Source: JACJWR01 sp964556255
GTDB taxonomy: Bacteria > Actinomycetota > Actinomycetes > S36-B12 > UBA10799
NCBI GenBank assembly: GCA_964556255.1
Contig: CAZKVQ010000053.1
Location: 1 to 20,850, forward strand
Length of the DNA stretch: 20,850 nt
Reading direction: 5' to 3'
Positions 1-8,490 of the stretch are shown piece after piece; position 1 is the stretch's first letter; every line of letters begins with the position of its first letter. The notes beneath the pieces are model-generated. The model was given only the letters and a program-made list of their open reading frames with translations, was not told the DNA's origin and did no database searches. Both the position numbers and the translations under genes were made by a program.

Positions 1-75
1 GCATTCCCTTCCAGGAACCTGATGCTCGTCGACGTGGACGGTGCATGCAAATCGCCTGCCGTCCCAGGCGCCTGG
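1..75. other. window edge, no gene recognised; 12-bp palindrome after the hydrolase stop
   Basis: I see no convincing coding region in these bases. Positions 64-75 form a perfect palindrome, CCAGGCGCCTGG, which starts at the base next to the stop codon (76-78) of the minus-strand lipoprotein gene. It could fold into a short stem in the transcript, but there is no following T-run on the minus strand, so I do not call it a terminator. Confidence 0.3.
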
Positions 76-1378
76 TCAGCCGCCAGACTTCCGCGGCGCC
101 TGACCGGGCGCAGCAGCTTCTGCCAGCGCCGCGAAGGTCGACCAACTCGAGGTGCCGTAGTTGGCGGCGTCCTTGAACGCTTCCGGGGTGTATGTCATCG
201 CCACCGAAACGGTGAGCTTCTGGGAGGGCAGGTAGCCGCTGGTTGAGGCGAGGCCGGCGAAACTCGCGTTCTGGGCCAGCCAGGGGCCGAGTCGCCACAC
301 CCCGAGCCCGTAGGACATCGCCTCAGTGTTGGGACGGCAGGACGCGCACACGCCAGTGGGATCCTTCGTGCCGAAGCCGACCAGATTCGGGCCTGTCTGG
401 GCCTGATACATCTCCGGGGAAACCTGGGAGCCCGAACCAACGATCTCCATCGAGGTGGTCATATCCGCGATATCTGTCGTCACAACGGCACCCTTCGCTG
501 TGGTCCAGGAAGGATTCCAGTACGTCGCTTCCTCATAGAAGGGGGTGCCGGTGGGGAGCTTGAAGTACTCAGCCCGCTCGGAAGTGAAGGCGTGCAGGGT
601 GGGCTCCGGGATCGCTGGCGTGCCACCGTTGCTACCGGTCTGGGTGAGTTTCATCGGTTCGAGTACGTATTCGGACATCACCTCAGTCATCGACTTGCCG
701 GTGATCTTCTCCAGCACCTTCGCCAGGATGACGTAGTTGGTGTGGCTGTATCCCCAGTTCGTGCCGGGAGGGAACTGCTCGGGGCCCTTGAGTCCGACAC
801 CGATGAGTTCGTCGTCTGTCCACTGCCGGAACGGGTCGGCGTACACGCCGTCGGTCACGGCGGGTTGGTAGACGTAGTCGGCGTAGCCGGACGTCATGTT
901 CAGAAGGTTCTTCACCGTGATCTGGTCAGCCCTCGGGTAGTCCGGGAACCAGGTGGACAGTTTTTGATCCAGCGTCACCTTCTTGGCGTCCACGAGTTTC
1001 GCGTAGATCTCGCCGATGTACATGAAGCCAAACGCACCACTGCGGAAGTGCATCGACGGAGTTGCGGGAACTCCGGTCATGGTCTCGCCACGCGCGGTTG
1101 TATAGACATTCTCGCCGCCCTTGGTGATCCGTACGATCAACGCCTTGAGTTTGTACTTGTCCATGACGTTCTGAATCGACTTCTCGACGGCGGCGCGGGT
1201 AGTCGGATCGGCGTTTCCGGTTGGCGAGGTGGGGCTCGTGGCTATCGGGGGACGTGCCGGACTGACTTGACCCGGTGCTGGCCGAGCCGCCAGAGCAGGC
1301 GGTGAGCATCAGCGCTGCGGCGAGACCGAGGCCCAGAACGGGGAGGCCCTTGGTTGATCCGACTGTGGTGATCGACAT
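76..1378 (-). pseudogene. lipoprotein of the serine beta-lactamase-like (class C / PF00144) family, frameshifted near the N-terminus
   Basis: The ATG at 1378 has a good Shine-Dalgarno (AGGGAG) and encodes a lipoprotein signal peptide with lipobox LTAC (Cys at residue 28). That frame then degenerates. The rest of the protein lies in the +1 frame, which is open from about 1310 to the stop at 76. Removing one base from the C-run at 1251-1247 joins a Ser/Thr/Pro-rich linker to the body and gives 433 codons. The body resembles penicillin-binding-protein-like serine hydrolases: a motif-1 region (FRSGAFGF, joined residues about 111-118), a helix with LVDAKKVTLDQKL, the LLNMTSGYADY segment and a YSHTNY motif at about 210. 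The catalytic SxxK is replaced by AFGF, and YxN by YSH. I believe some mycobacterial Lpq-type relatives share such losses. It is probably an exported, membrane-anchored protein. The frameshift may be real or a sequencing error. Confidence 0.75.
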
Positions 1379-1654
1379 CGAGGAACTCCCTGGGTTGGTC
1401 GACCTATCACAGTCGAATGCGCCGATCCTACGAGGTCTTGAGTCGCTGTGGACACCCCTTGAGTGAAGGAGCAAGAACCCACCGCGCCCTGATGCCAACG
1501 ACTACCCTGGCGCCATGAGCCCGTGGACCTTGAGTGTGGACCGGGTCGGCGGATCGATGCCGCGACGCTCAGGTGTCACACCGCCGCGCTTGGCCGCTCG
1601 CCTGCGGTCGCGTGTGTGCGTGGTGCGCGACTAATCGGAGGAGTTGACCCAGAC
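1379..1654. promoter_or_regulatory. divergent intergenic region with candidate -10 boxes
   Basis: This 276-base gap separates two divergent genes and should hold both promoters. On the minus strand TAGGAT (1430-1425) lies 46 bases ahead of the lipoprotein start. On the plus strand TACCCT (1503-1508) is a possible -10 for the ATPase. Neither has a clear -35. A 9-base direct repeat CCTTGAGTG occurs at 1457-1465 and 1528-1536, each preceded by GTGGAC. No other gene is supported here. Confidence 0.3.
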
Positions 1655-4402
1655 ATGGCAGAGAATCCGATGGACACCAGTCGTGCATCAGCAGCGGGCA
1701 TCCAGCCTCCATGGTTCGCTCTTCCCGCAGAGGAAGCCGTGAGGGCTTTTGATTCCGATTCCCGCGACGGTCTGACAACACAGACCGCTGACGAGCGGCT
1801 CCGTGTTGACGGGCCCAACCTATTGCCCAACCCACCCGAACCCACTGTGTGGCAGCTGATTCTGAAGCAATGGCAGGACCCGATGACTGTCTTGCTGACC
1901 GTCCTCATCGGGGTGTGCATAGTCGCCGCCCAGCCAGAGACGGCCGTCCTCGTGACGCTGCTGGTGCTGCTGAATGTCTCCATGGGAGCGCGGCAGGAGG
2001 CGAAGGCGCGCAGCAGCGTCGCCGCCCTGGAGTCTCTGAACGCCCCGACGGCAAGGGTCAGACGCGACGGCACCACGTCTCTTATCCCCGCGGCCGACCT
2101 CGTCGTCGGCGATATCCTGATACTCGAAGCGGGAGATCTGATTCCCGCGGATGCGCGGCTCATCCGTGCGGCCGGTGTGGAAGTGGTCGAGAGCTCGTTG
2201 ACCGGGGAGAGCGCCCCGGTCGATAAGGATGCGGCCGCAATCGAGGACGCCGACGTCCCGTTGGGGGATCGATCGAGTGTCGTCTTTCAGAACACCTCCG
2301 TCACGCGTGGAAGCGCAGAGGCGGTCGTGGTGGCCACAGGTGTCGACACCGAAATGGGCAGGATCGCGTCGATGCTCGCCGACGTCCGGAGTGCCCCGTC
2401 ACCTCTGCAGAAGGAACTTCGGCAGCTGACTATCCGGCTCGCGATCGTCTGCCTGGTGGCGGTTGCCTTCATCATCGTGATCGGTTTGTTCCGCGGGCTG
2501 GATGCCAACGCCATCATGCTGGTCGCGATCGCGACCGCCATCTCCTCCATCCCATCCGGCCTGCCGACCTTCCTCAACGCCATGCTCTCCTATGGCGCGC
2601 AGCGGTTGGCCCGGGCCAAGGCAGTAGTGCGAAACCTCACCGATGTCGAGACGCTCGGTTCGGTCAGCGCCATCAACTCCGACAAGACCGGCACGTTGAC
2701 CATGGACATGATGACTGCGGTTGCGATGTACGGGTCCGGGCAATGGTTCACGATTGAAGGTGAGGGGTACTCGACATCGGGTCAGATACTCCATGCCGCT
2801 GGCACGTCGTTGCCCGACTTCACAGCACTGGGCTACGGACTGACCCTGTGCAGCGACGCGTCTGTGAAGCCTGACGGATCGGTGATCGGGGATCCAACAG
2901 AACTGGCGCTTGTCGTGCTGGCCGCGAAGATGGGGGTAGACGCCGATGTGAGCCGACGGGAGTACCCGCGGGTGGCATTGCTTCCGTTCGATTCGTCCTA
3001 CAAGTTCATGGCCACGTTTCATCTCGCGCCGTTGACCGATGGGGCAGAGGACTCCCTCATCGGGCTGGTCAAGGGAGCCCCTGACATCGTTCTGGATCGC
3101 TGCAGCTACGTGATCTGGGGAGAGGAGGTTGTCCCGATCGCCGACGTCAGAGAGCACATCCGCGAAGCTAATGCCGAATTGGCCCGACAGGGTTTGCGGG
3201 TGATGTCCTTCGCCTATCGAGCGATGGACCCCACAGCTGCGACGGAGGTGGCTGCGGATCCGATGGCGGCGGTGGAAGACCTGGTTTTCGTGGCTCTCGT
3301 GGGGATCATCGATCCCCTCCGACCGGCAGCGAAGGACGCGATCCGAGTCGCACTGCACGCTGGGATTGACGTTCGAATGATCACCGGTGATCACGCGGTG
3401 ACGGCCAAAGCCATCGCCGATGATCTGGGGCTCGGCCCCGGAGTCGTGACCGGTCCGGAGTTTGCCGCGATGTCGGACGAACAGTTGCGCGCTCGTCTGC
3501 CCATGCTCCACGTGTTCGGACGCGTGTCCCCACAGGACAAGTTGCGGCTCGTGGAAGTGATGCAGGAATCCGGCCAGATCGTCGCCATGACAGGCGACGC
3601 CGTGAACGATGCCGCCGCCCTGAAGAAGGCCGATATCGGGGTTGCCATGGGAAGCGGTTCGGAGGTGTCCAAGCAGTCAGCCAAGATGATCCTCACCGAT
3701 AACAACTTCGCCACGCTTGTCCACGCGGTAGAACTTGGACGCGATATCTACGGCAAGATCTCCGGGCAGATCCGTTACGTCATGACCGGGCTGTTCGGAG
3801 TTCTGGCGCTTATGCTCCTGGCCAGCGTCCTCAATATCAACGCGGGCAACGCGCTGACAGCTGTGCAGCTGCTGTTCGTGACGTTCTTGATCGGCCTCTT
3901 CCCGGCTATCGCCATCTCGAGCGACACCGTTGAAGAGGGGATTATGGATGCCCCTCCTCGCGATCCCGGGGTACCCATCCTCAACTCGTCCACACTGCCA
4001 CGGTGGCTGACTTTCGGCGTCATCCAGGCGTGCGTTGGCATATTGGCGTTCTGGCTGGCCACTCGGTGGGGTGCGGACACGTCAGAGGCTCAGACCATGA
4101 CATTCGCCACCGTGGGATGGTCAACCGTCCTCGTGGCAGCATCCTTGCGTCGCGATACCACTCCAGGTTGGCACGGTCCTTTCCTACCGTATTTCCTGTG
4201 GCTGGCCGTGCCCTTCGCGCTGACGTGGCTCGCGGTTGACTGGGAGGTTTTCCAGCCGATGCTGGGCACTGTCGGGCTCAACGGGTCTCAATGGGGACTG
4301 GTGTTGCTTCTCGCTCTGGTTACGCCCGTGGTCATCGAACTGGAGAAATGGACTCGCCGACTGCGCGTAGCCGGCACATCGTCACCGGCGCGGCACCCGT
4401 GA
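1655..4402 (+). CDS. type II cation-transporting P-type ATPase with altered ion-binding residues
   Basis: Predicted ATP-driven ion pump of the inner membrane, 915 aa. The ATG at 1655 is chosen because GGAGGAG lies at 1637-1643; the frame stays open upstream to 1523 without a better site. In order: an N-terminal cation-ATPase domain, first membrane pair, actuator loop TGES (183-186), M4, phosphorylation motif DKTGT with Asp343, nucleotide-binding KGAPD, hinge ITGDH, TGD...ND (Asp648, Asp652), and C-terminal membrane helices. The M4 motif is PSGLP (300-304), with Ser301 where Ca2+ pumps have Glu. In M5 and M6 the positions of SERCA Asn768, Glu771, Asn796, Thr799 and Asp800 appear as Leu713, Val716, Thr743, Ile746 and Gly747. 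The hinge reads GDAVNDAAAL rather than GDGVNDAPAL. The catalytic cycle looks intact, but the ion cannot be predicted. It converges on the DUF4239 gene. Confidence 0.92.
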   Translation: MAENPMDTSRASAAGIQPPWFALPAEEAVRAFDSDSRDGLTTQTADERLRVDGPNLLPNPPEPTVWQLILKQWQDPMTVLLTVLIGVCIVAAQPETAVLVTLLVLLNVSMGARQEAKARSSVAALESLNAPTARVRRDGTTSLIPAADLVVGDILILEAGDLIPADARLIRAAGVEVVESSLTGESAPVDKDAAAIEDADVPLGDRSSVVFQNTSVTRGSAEAVVVATGVDTEMGRIASMLADVRSAPSPLQKELRQLTIRLAIVCLVAVAFIIVIGLFRGLDANAIMLVAIATAISSIPSGLPTFLNAMLSYGAQRLARAKAVVRNLTDVETLGSVSAINSDKTGTLTMDMMTAVAMYGSGQWFTIEGEGYSTSGQILHAAGTSLPDFTALGYGLTLCSDASVKPDGSVIGDPTELALVVLAAKMGVDADVSRREYPRVALLPFDSSYKFMATFHLAPLTDGAEDSLIGLVKGAPDIVLDRCSYVIWGEEVVPIADVREHIREANAELARQGLRVMSFAYRAMDPTAATEVAADPMAAVEDLVFVALVGIIDPLRPAAKDAIRVALHAGIDVRMITGDHAVTAKAIADDLGLGPGVVTGPEFAAMSDEQLRARLPMLHVFGRVSPQDKLRLVEVMQESGQIVAMTGDAVNDAAALKKADIGVAMGSGSEVSKQSAKMILTDNNFATLVHAVELGRDIYGKISGQIRYVMTGLFGVLALMLLASVLNINAGNALTAVQLLFVTFLIGLFPAIAISSDTVEEGIMDAPPRDPGVPILNSSTLPRWLTFGVIQACVGILAFWLATRWGADTSEAQTMTFATVGWSTVLVAASLRRDTTPGWHGPFLPYFLWLAVPFALTWLAVDWEVFQPMLGTVGLNGSQWGLVLLLALVTPVVIELEKWTRRLRVAGTSSPARHP

Positions 4403-4449
4403 TCGGTCAGACAGCGCACCGGACTGAGGTCGCCTAAAAGGGGAGTCGG

Positions 4450-5343
4450 TCAGGGACTGAAGGTGCCGGCACCGATAGCGCCTGAGCCAATATACGGGTT
4501 GCTCGCTTCGACCACGATGAAGAACATCAGGGCAGTTATGGCTGCCATCAGGCCCATCAGGAACATGTTCTGGCCGATGCGTGCGGGTTGATAGGCGGCC
4601 GTGAGCCCCAGGTTTGTGATGCCGAGTATGAAGATCAACGTGACGACGCCGGGGGCCGCGGGCGGGGGGAGACTTGTCGTTCGCGTCTTGCCCTGATCGA
4701 GCATGTCGTCCACAGCCTTGGTGATCGATGACCAACTCATCGACTTGGTGGCGCCTTCCGCCCCTGCCTGTTCAACCGCGCGTGCGACTGCAAGGGACGA
4801 CTTCTCGTGTTCACGCGCAGCAGCGTGAACATCGCCATCCTGCATCAGCGGCCACTCATTGAGGATTACCGACTTCCGGTAGGCGTCCAATGCCTGGCTG
4901 AGTTGCTGCCCGCTCGGCCCACCAATTCCCTGGGCCAGCGCAGAAATGCGTGTCAGATCCGCCATCTCACTCTCGACGGCTGTTCGTGCGTCGTGGTTGT
5001 TGGTCCAGAAGTTGTTGACGCAGAAGGCGAACAGGAACACGAAGGCAACGCCGACGAGTGAGATCACACGACCCGCCAGATTGTGGCTCGCGGGGGGCTT
5101 CGGCGTCGGAGTCGGCTTGTCCTTTGTCTCGTCGGATGCGGGTCCGTCAGCCTCGGACGCGGCTGCATCTGCCGCTGCCACCTCATCCTCGACGTCGTCT
5201 TCCTCATCCTCATCGTTCATTTCGAGGATGCGGTCATGAAGCAGCCGGACACATGCCAGCGTGATGCCGACCGTGAGGGCGATCGCGATGAGGAGTCGAA
5301 GCCATCCCGGTACGGTCTCGATGAATTGCGCGAAGAGGTTCAT
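4450..5343 (-). CDS. DUF4239 (bestrophin-like) four-helix membrane protein
   Basis: About 297 aa from the ATG at 5343; an in-frame ATG at 5382 is equally possible, since neither has a clear Shine-Dalgarno. Four hydrophobic segments are seen: one near the N-terminus, one in VISLVGVAFVFLFAF, and two near the C-terminus. Between the first two lies a long acidic and Ala/Pro-rich cytosolic-type linker (EMNDEDEEDDVEDE, then Thr/Pro/Lys repeats). The NNFW motif after helix 2, the EWPLM segment in the central helical domain and the C-terminal SNPYIGSG match what I know of DUF4239, a family related in layout to bestrophin anion channels. Its biochemical role is unknown. It sits on the opposite strand between two P-type ATPase genes, converging on the first and divergent from the second, which suggests, but does not prove, a shared role in ion balance. 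Confidence 0.7.
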   Translation of the reverse strand: MNLFAQFIETVPGWLRLLIAIALTVGITLACVRLLHDRILEMNDEDEEDDVEDEVAAADAAASEADGPASDETKDKPTPTPKPPASHNLAGRVISLVGVAFVFLFAFCVNNFWTNNHDARTAVESEMADLTRISALAQGIGGPSGQQLSQALDAYRKSVILNEWPLMQDGDVHAAAREHEKSSLAVARAVEQAGAEGATKSMSWSSITKAVDDMLDQGKTRTTSLPPPAAPGVVTLIFILGITNLGLTAAYQPARIGQNMFLMGLMAAITALMFFIVVEASNPYIGSGAIGAGTFSP

Positions 5344-5550
5344 GACAGCAACATCGTAAACGGGTAACGAGTGTCCAAGCATGTGGGGCGACAGTCACCC
5401 GGTGGTTGAGGGAAGGCGCGATTTTGAAGGGCCGCCCGTGTGGTCGTGCCAGTTCAGTTGCTGCACAGGTTCCCGTCACTGATGAGGCCCATTGGGGTCG
5501 TCCTGCACGATCGGCTAGCGCCCGTGTCCCGCTTGTGCCAGGCTCCAAAT

Positions 5551-8313
5551 ATGGCCGCGAAAGCACCTGAGAAGAACACATCGCCCGATACCGCCCGAGC
5601 CTGGTACTCGGCCTCACCGCAAGAGGTAGCCACCGCGCTTAACGTCGACCCGGATACCGGGTTGACGGCGGAGAAGGCGGCCAGCCTGCTGCAGAAGGAC
5701 GGTCCCAACGCGCTCCCCGAGGAGAAACCACGACCCGGCTGGTTGCGCTTCCTCGACGAGTACCGCAGCTATATGCAGATCATCCTGGTGGTCGCCGCAG
5801 TCGTCTCATTGGTCATCAAGCAGTGGCACACGGGTGTACTTCTGCTGGTTTTGACGGTCGTCAATGCGGTGGTTGGGCTACGGCAAGAGGGAAAGGCCGA
5901 GAGCGCGATGAACGCTCTCAAGTCGATGATGAAGGCCACCGCTCGAGTTCGACGTGACAGCACCGAATCCGAGATACCGGCCGAACAGCTCGTGGTCGGA
6001 GACATCGTTCTGCTGGCGGCCGGTGATCAAGTACCCGCGGATGGTCGCATCGTTTCCTCGAGCGCCCTACAAATAGACGAGTCTGCCCTGACGGGTGAGA
6101 GTGTGCCCGCATCGAAGGATGCCGCCACCTTGCCCGCCGGTGACCTCGGGCCGGGTGACCAGTCGAACATGGCCTTCATGAATACCCCGGTCACCCACGG
6201 CAGCGCGACGATGATCGTCACCGGAACCGGGGCGAACACCGAGCTCGGGAAGATCTCGGGCATGCTGGCGTCGACGGCCAAAGAGCAGTCGCCGCTGACC
6301 AAACAGATGAACAACTTAACGCTGTGGATCGCGGGGGCGGCCGGCCTGACGATGGTCGTCATGTTTGCGCTGGGGCGAAGCCGAGGTCAGGCGTGGGACA
6401 CCCTGTTCGTGAGCGCTGTTGCCCTCGCGATTTCCGCGATTCCTGAGGCTCTGCCCACAGTGACCCAGGTGATCTTGTCGTTGGGGAGCCTGAACCTGGC
6501 TAAGAAGAACGCGATTGTCAAAGACCTACCCTCAGTCCAGACCCTTGGCTTCGTGTCGGCCATCAACTCGGATAAGACCGGCACCTTGACGATGAACCAG
6601 ATGACGGCCGTCGAACTGGTGGATCTGACCGACCGCTACACGATCACTGGCAGCGGCTACGGCCTCGATGGTCAGATCAACCACGCAGCCGGGACCTCGA
6701 AGAGCATCGAAGGTGCGGTTCTTCCGTACATCCTGGCCAGCGACGCGAAACTCGTCGACGGGAAAGTCGTGGGCGATCCCACCGAGGGAGCACTACTGGT
6801 ACTTGGGCACAAGGCCGGCCTGGACATCGAGCAGACCCGCGAGAAGTTTCCGAGGCTCGCCACGCTGCCGTTCGATCCTTCTTACAAGCTGATGGCGACG
6901 TTCCATCCAGCGGTTGATGATTCGGGCAAGAAGGTGGTTCGCTGCTTCGTCAAGGGCGCGGCTCCGGCGGTGATGAGCCATGCGACCAGCGTGATCGCTG
7001 GCGGCACGTCCACGGCCATCAACGACGACGTCAGCAAGAAGGCACAGGCCGAAGTGGCGAGGATGGGGGCGTTGGGCCAGCGAGTTATGGCGGCAGCGAC
7101 GCGCGACATCGACGCCGACGGTTTCGATCCCGACGGCGACCTGCTCGCCTACATGTCTGATCTGCAGGTGTGCAGTCTCGTAGGAATGGTCGATCCGCCG
7201 CGACCGGAGTCGAAGGCGTCCGTTGCGAGCGCCCAGTCGGCGCATATCCGGGTCCGGATGGTGACCGGCGATGACGTCACGACAGGCGCGGCGATCGCCA
7301 AGCAAGTCGGTATTCCGGGAGAGGCGATCCTGGGGGCGGATTTCGCTGCGCTGTCGGAGCAGGAACGGTTGGCCAAGATCGACGACATCGGGGTTGTCGG
7401 CAGAGTCGCCCCGGAGCACAAGGTCCTGCTGGCTGACACGTTGAAGAAGAAGCGCGATGTCGTGGCCATGACCGGCGACGGTGTCAACGACGCTCCGGCC
7501 ATCAAGGCCGCCGATATCGGCATCGCGATGGGCACGGGTACCGATGTGGCCAAGAATGCGGGCCGGATGATCCTGTCTGACGACAACTTCTCCACGATCG
7601 TTTTCGCGGTCGAAGAAGGGCGAAAGCTCTACGACAACTTGATGAAGTACATCCGCTTCGTCTTGCTGCTGTTGGTCACTTTCGTGTTGACCTTCCTGGG
7701 GGCGGCGGTTTTCAACATCGCGGCGGGAGAGCCCTTCACCGCGTCGCAAGTCCTGTGGATCCATTTCGTGGTGAACGCGTCATTCGGCATGGCCCTCGGA
7801 TTCGACAAGGAAACTCCGGGCCTGATGAAGCGACACCCTCGACCCCGCGGCGAGCCGGTCCTCAGCTTGCCGGTGATGATCACCGCCGGTGGGGTCGGCC
7901 TGGTCATCACCATCGGCTTGCTGTCCCTGATCAGATACGGCGCGCCGGTGTTCGGGGGTGAGCACATCGCACAATCCACGGCGTTCACCTCATTTGCCTT
8001 CTGCCTGATCGTGGCCGCTTTCGAATGCCGATCGGAGAAGGACACCATCTTCACAACGGACACCTTCGACAGTCGCCAGATGAACCGCGTGGCTCTCGTC
8101 CAGATCGTGCTGGCGGTATTGGTAACCCAATTCGAACTCCTGCGCGTCATTCTGGACACGACGGCTATCGGCTTGGCTGAATACGCCTGGGCCTTGGTCC
8201 CTGCGATCGCGCTGCTGCTGCTGTGGGAACTCGGCAAACTGATCGCTCGACGGAGTTCGGGGCCTACCACCAAACCGAAGGCGCAGACAACCGGCACGGC
8301 GATTAAGGCGTGA
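5551..8313 (+). CDS. second type II cation-transporting P-type ATPase, ion-binding residues also altered
   Basis: Predicted inner-membrane ion pump, 920 aa from the ATG at 5551. That site has a weak Shine-Dalgarno; a GTG at 5440 preceded by GAAGGG is an alternative, but homology starts only at AWYSASPQEVATAL. Domains in order: N-terminal cation-ATPase domain, membrane pair, TGES (181-184), M4, DKTGT with Asp341, nucleotide-binding domain with VKGAA, VTGDD, canonical TGDGVNDAPAIK, and C-terminal helices. M4 is PEALP and keeps the Glu (Glu299). The M5 equivalents of SERCA Asn768 and Glu771 are Leu708 and Phe711. The M6 equivalents of Asn796, Thr799 and Asp800 are His738, Val741 and Asn742. It is therefore not a standard Ca2+, Na+/K+ or Mg2+ pump by residue pattern. 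It resembles the upstream ATPase but differs enough to be an old paralogue. It is divergent from the DUF4239 gene. Confidence 0.9.
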   Translation: MAAKAPEKNTSPDTARAWYSASPQEVATALNVDPDTGLTAEKAASLLQKDGPNALPEEKPRPGWLRFLDEYRSYMQIILVVAAVVSLVIKQWHTGVLLLVLTVVNAVVGLRQEGKAESAMNALKSMMKATARVRRDSTESEIPAEQLVVGDIVLLAAGDQVPADGRIVSSSALQIDESALTGESVPASKDAATLPAGDLGPGDQSNMAFMNTPVTHGSATMIVTGTGANTELGKISGMLASTAKEQSPLTKQMNNLTLWIAGAAGLTMVVMFALGRSRGQAWDTLFVSAVALAISAIPEALPTVTQVILSLGSLNLAKKNAIVKDLPSVQTLGFVSAINSDKTGTLTMNQMTAVELVDLTDRYTITGSGYGLDGQINHAAGTSKSIEGAVLPYILASDAKLVDGKVVGDPTEGALLVLGHKAGLDIEQTREKFPRLATLPFDPSYKLMATFHPAVDDSGKKVVRCFVKGAAPAVMSHATSVIAGGTSTAINDDVSKKAQAEVARMGALGQRVMAAATRDIDADGFDPDGDLLAYMSDLQVCSLVGMVDPPRPESKASVASAQSAHIRVRMVTGDDVTTGAAIAKQVGIPGEAILGADFAALSEQERLAKIDDIGVVGRVAPEHKVLLADTLKKKRDVVAMTGDGVNDAPAIKAADIGIAMGTGTDVAKNAGRMILSDDNFSTIVFAVEEGRKLYDNLMKYIRFVLLLLVTFVLTFLGAAVFNIAAGEPFTASQVLWIHFVVNASFGMALGFDKETPGLMKRHPRPRGEPVLSLPVMITAGGVGLVITIGLLSLIRYGAPVFGGEHIAQSTAFTSFAFCLIVAAFECRSEKDTIFTTDTFDSRQMNRVALVQIVLAVLVTQFELLRVILDTTAIGLAEYAWALVPAIALLLLWELGKLIARRSSGPTTKPKAQTTGTAIKA

Positions 8314-8377
8314 TCTCACCCTTCAATGCTTCGACCGATTCGAGACTGAATAGAGAGACGCCCAAGTCCTGAGCTGA

Positions 8378-8400
8378 CAAAACCCGTTGCGCTGCAACGG
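8378..8400 (-). terminator. intrinsic terminator of the tRNA-Val transcript
   Basis: On the minus strand, just past the tRNA, CCGTTGC pairs with GCAACGG (7-bp stem, 3-base loop, 8400-8384). It is followed by G and then TTTT (8382-8379). The plus-strand reading has no T-run, so it serves the tRNA rather than the ATPase gene. Confidence 0.7.
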
Positions 8401-8409
8401 TACTAGGGG

Positions 8410-8481
8410 TGGGCGATACTGGGTTCGAACCAGTGACCTCTTCGGTGTGAACGAAGCGCGCTACCACTGCGCCAATCGCCC
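8410..8481 (-). tRNA. tRNA-Val (anticodon CAC)
   Basis: The 72-base minus-strand sequence folds as a cloverleaf. The acceptor GGGCGAT pairs with ATCGCCC, the discriminator is A, and the D arm contains GCGCAGTGGTAGCGC. The anticodon stem CTTCG/CGAAG encloses loop TTCACAC (anticodon CAC, reading Val codon GUG). The T arm contains GGTTCGAACCC. CCA is not encoded; the following bases are CCC. It stands alone between two plus-strand protein genes with its own terminator. Confidence 0.96.
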
Positions 8482-8490
8482 CGGACTGTC

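Noticed and set aside
5383..5550. DosR-type operator before the second ATPase, as for mycobacterial ctpF
   Set aside because: No match to the paired GGGAC/GTCCC pattern is seen in this gap or before the first ATPase.
6793..7764. Long minus-strand frame opposite the second ATPase
   Set aside because: Antisense shadow of a well-supported gene; the product is Arg/His/Asp-rich, as expected from mirrored high-GC codons.
1655..8313. The ATPases as Mg2+ (MgtA), Ca2+ or K+ (Kdp) pumps
   Set aside because: Kdp subunits are absent, M4 lacks the MgtA PEMLP pattern, and the Ca2+-site residues of M5-M6 are missing.
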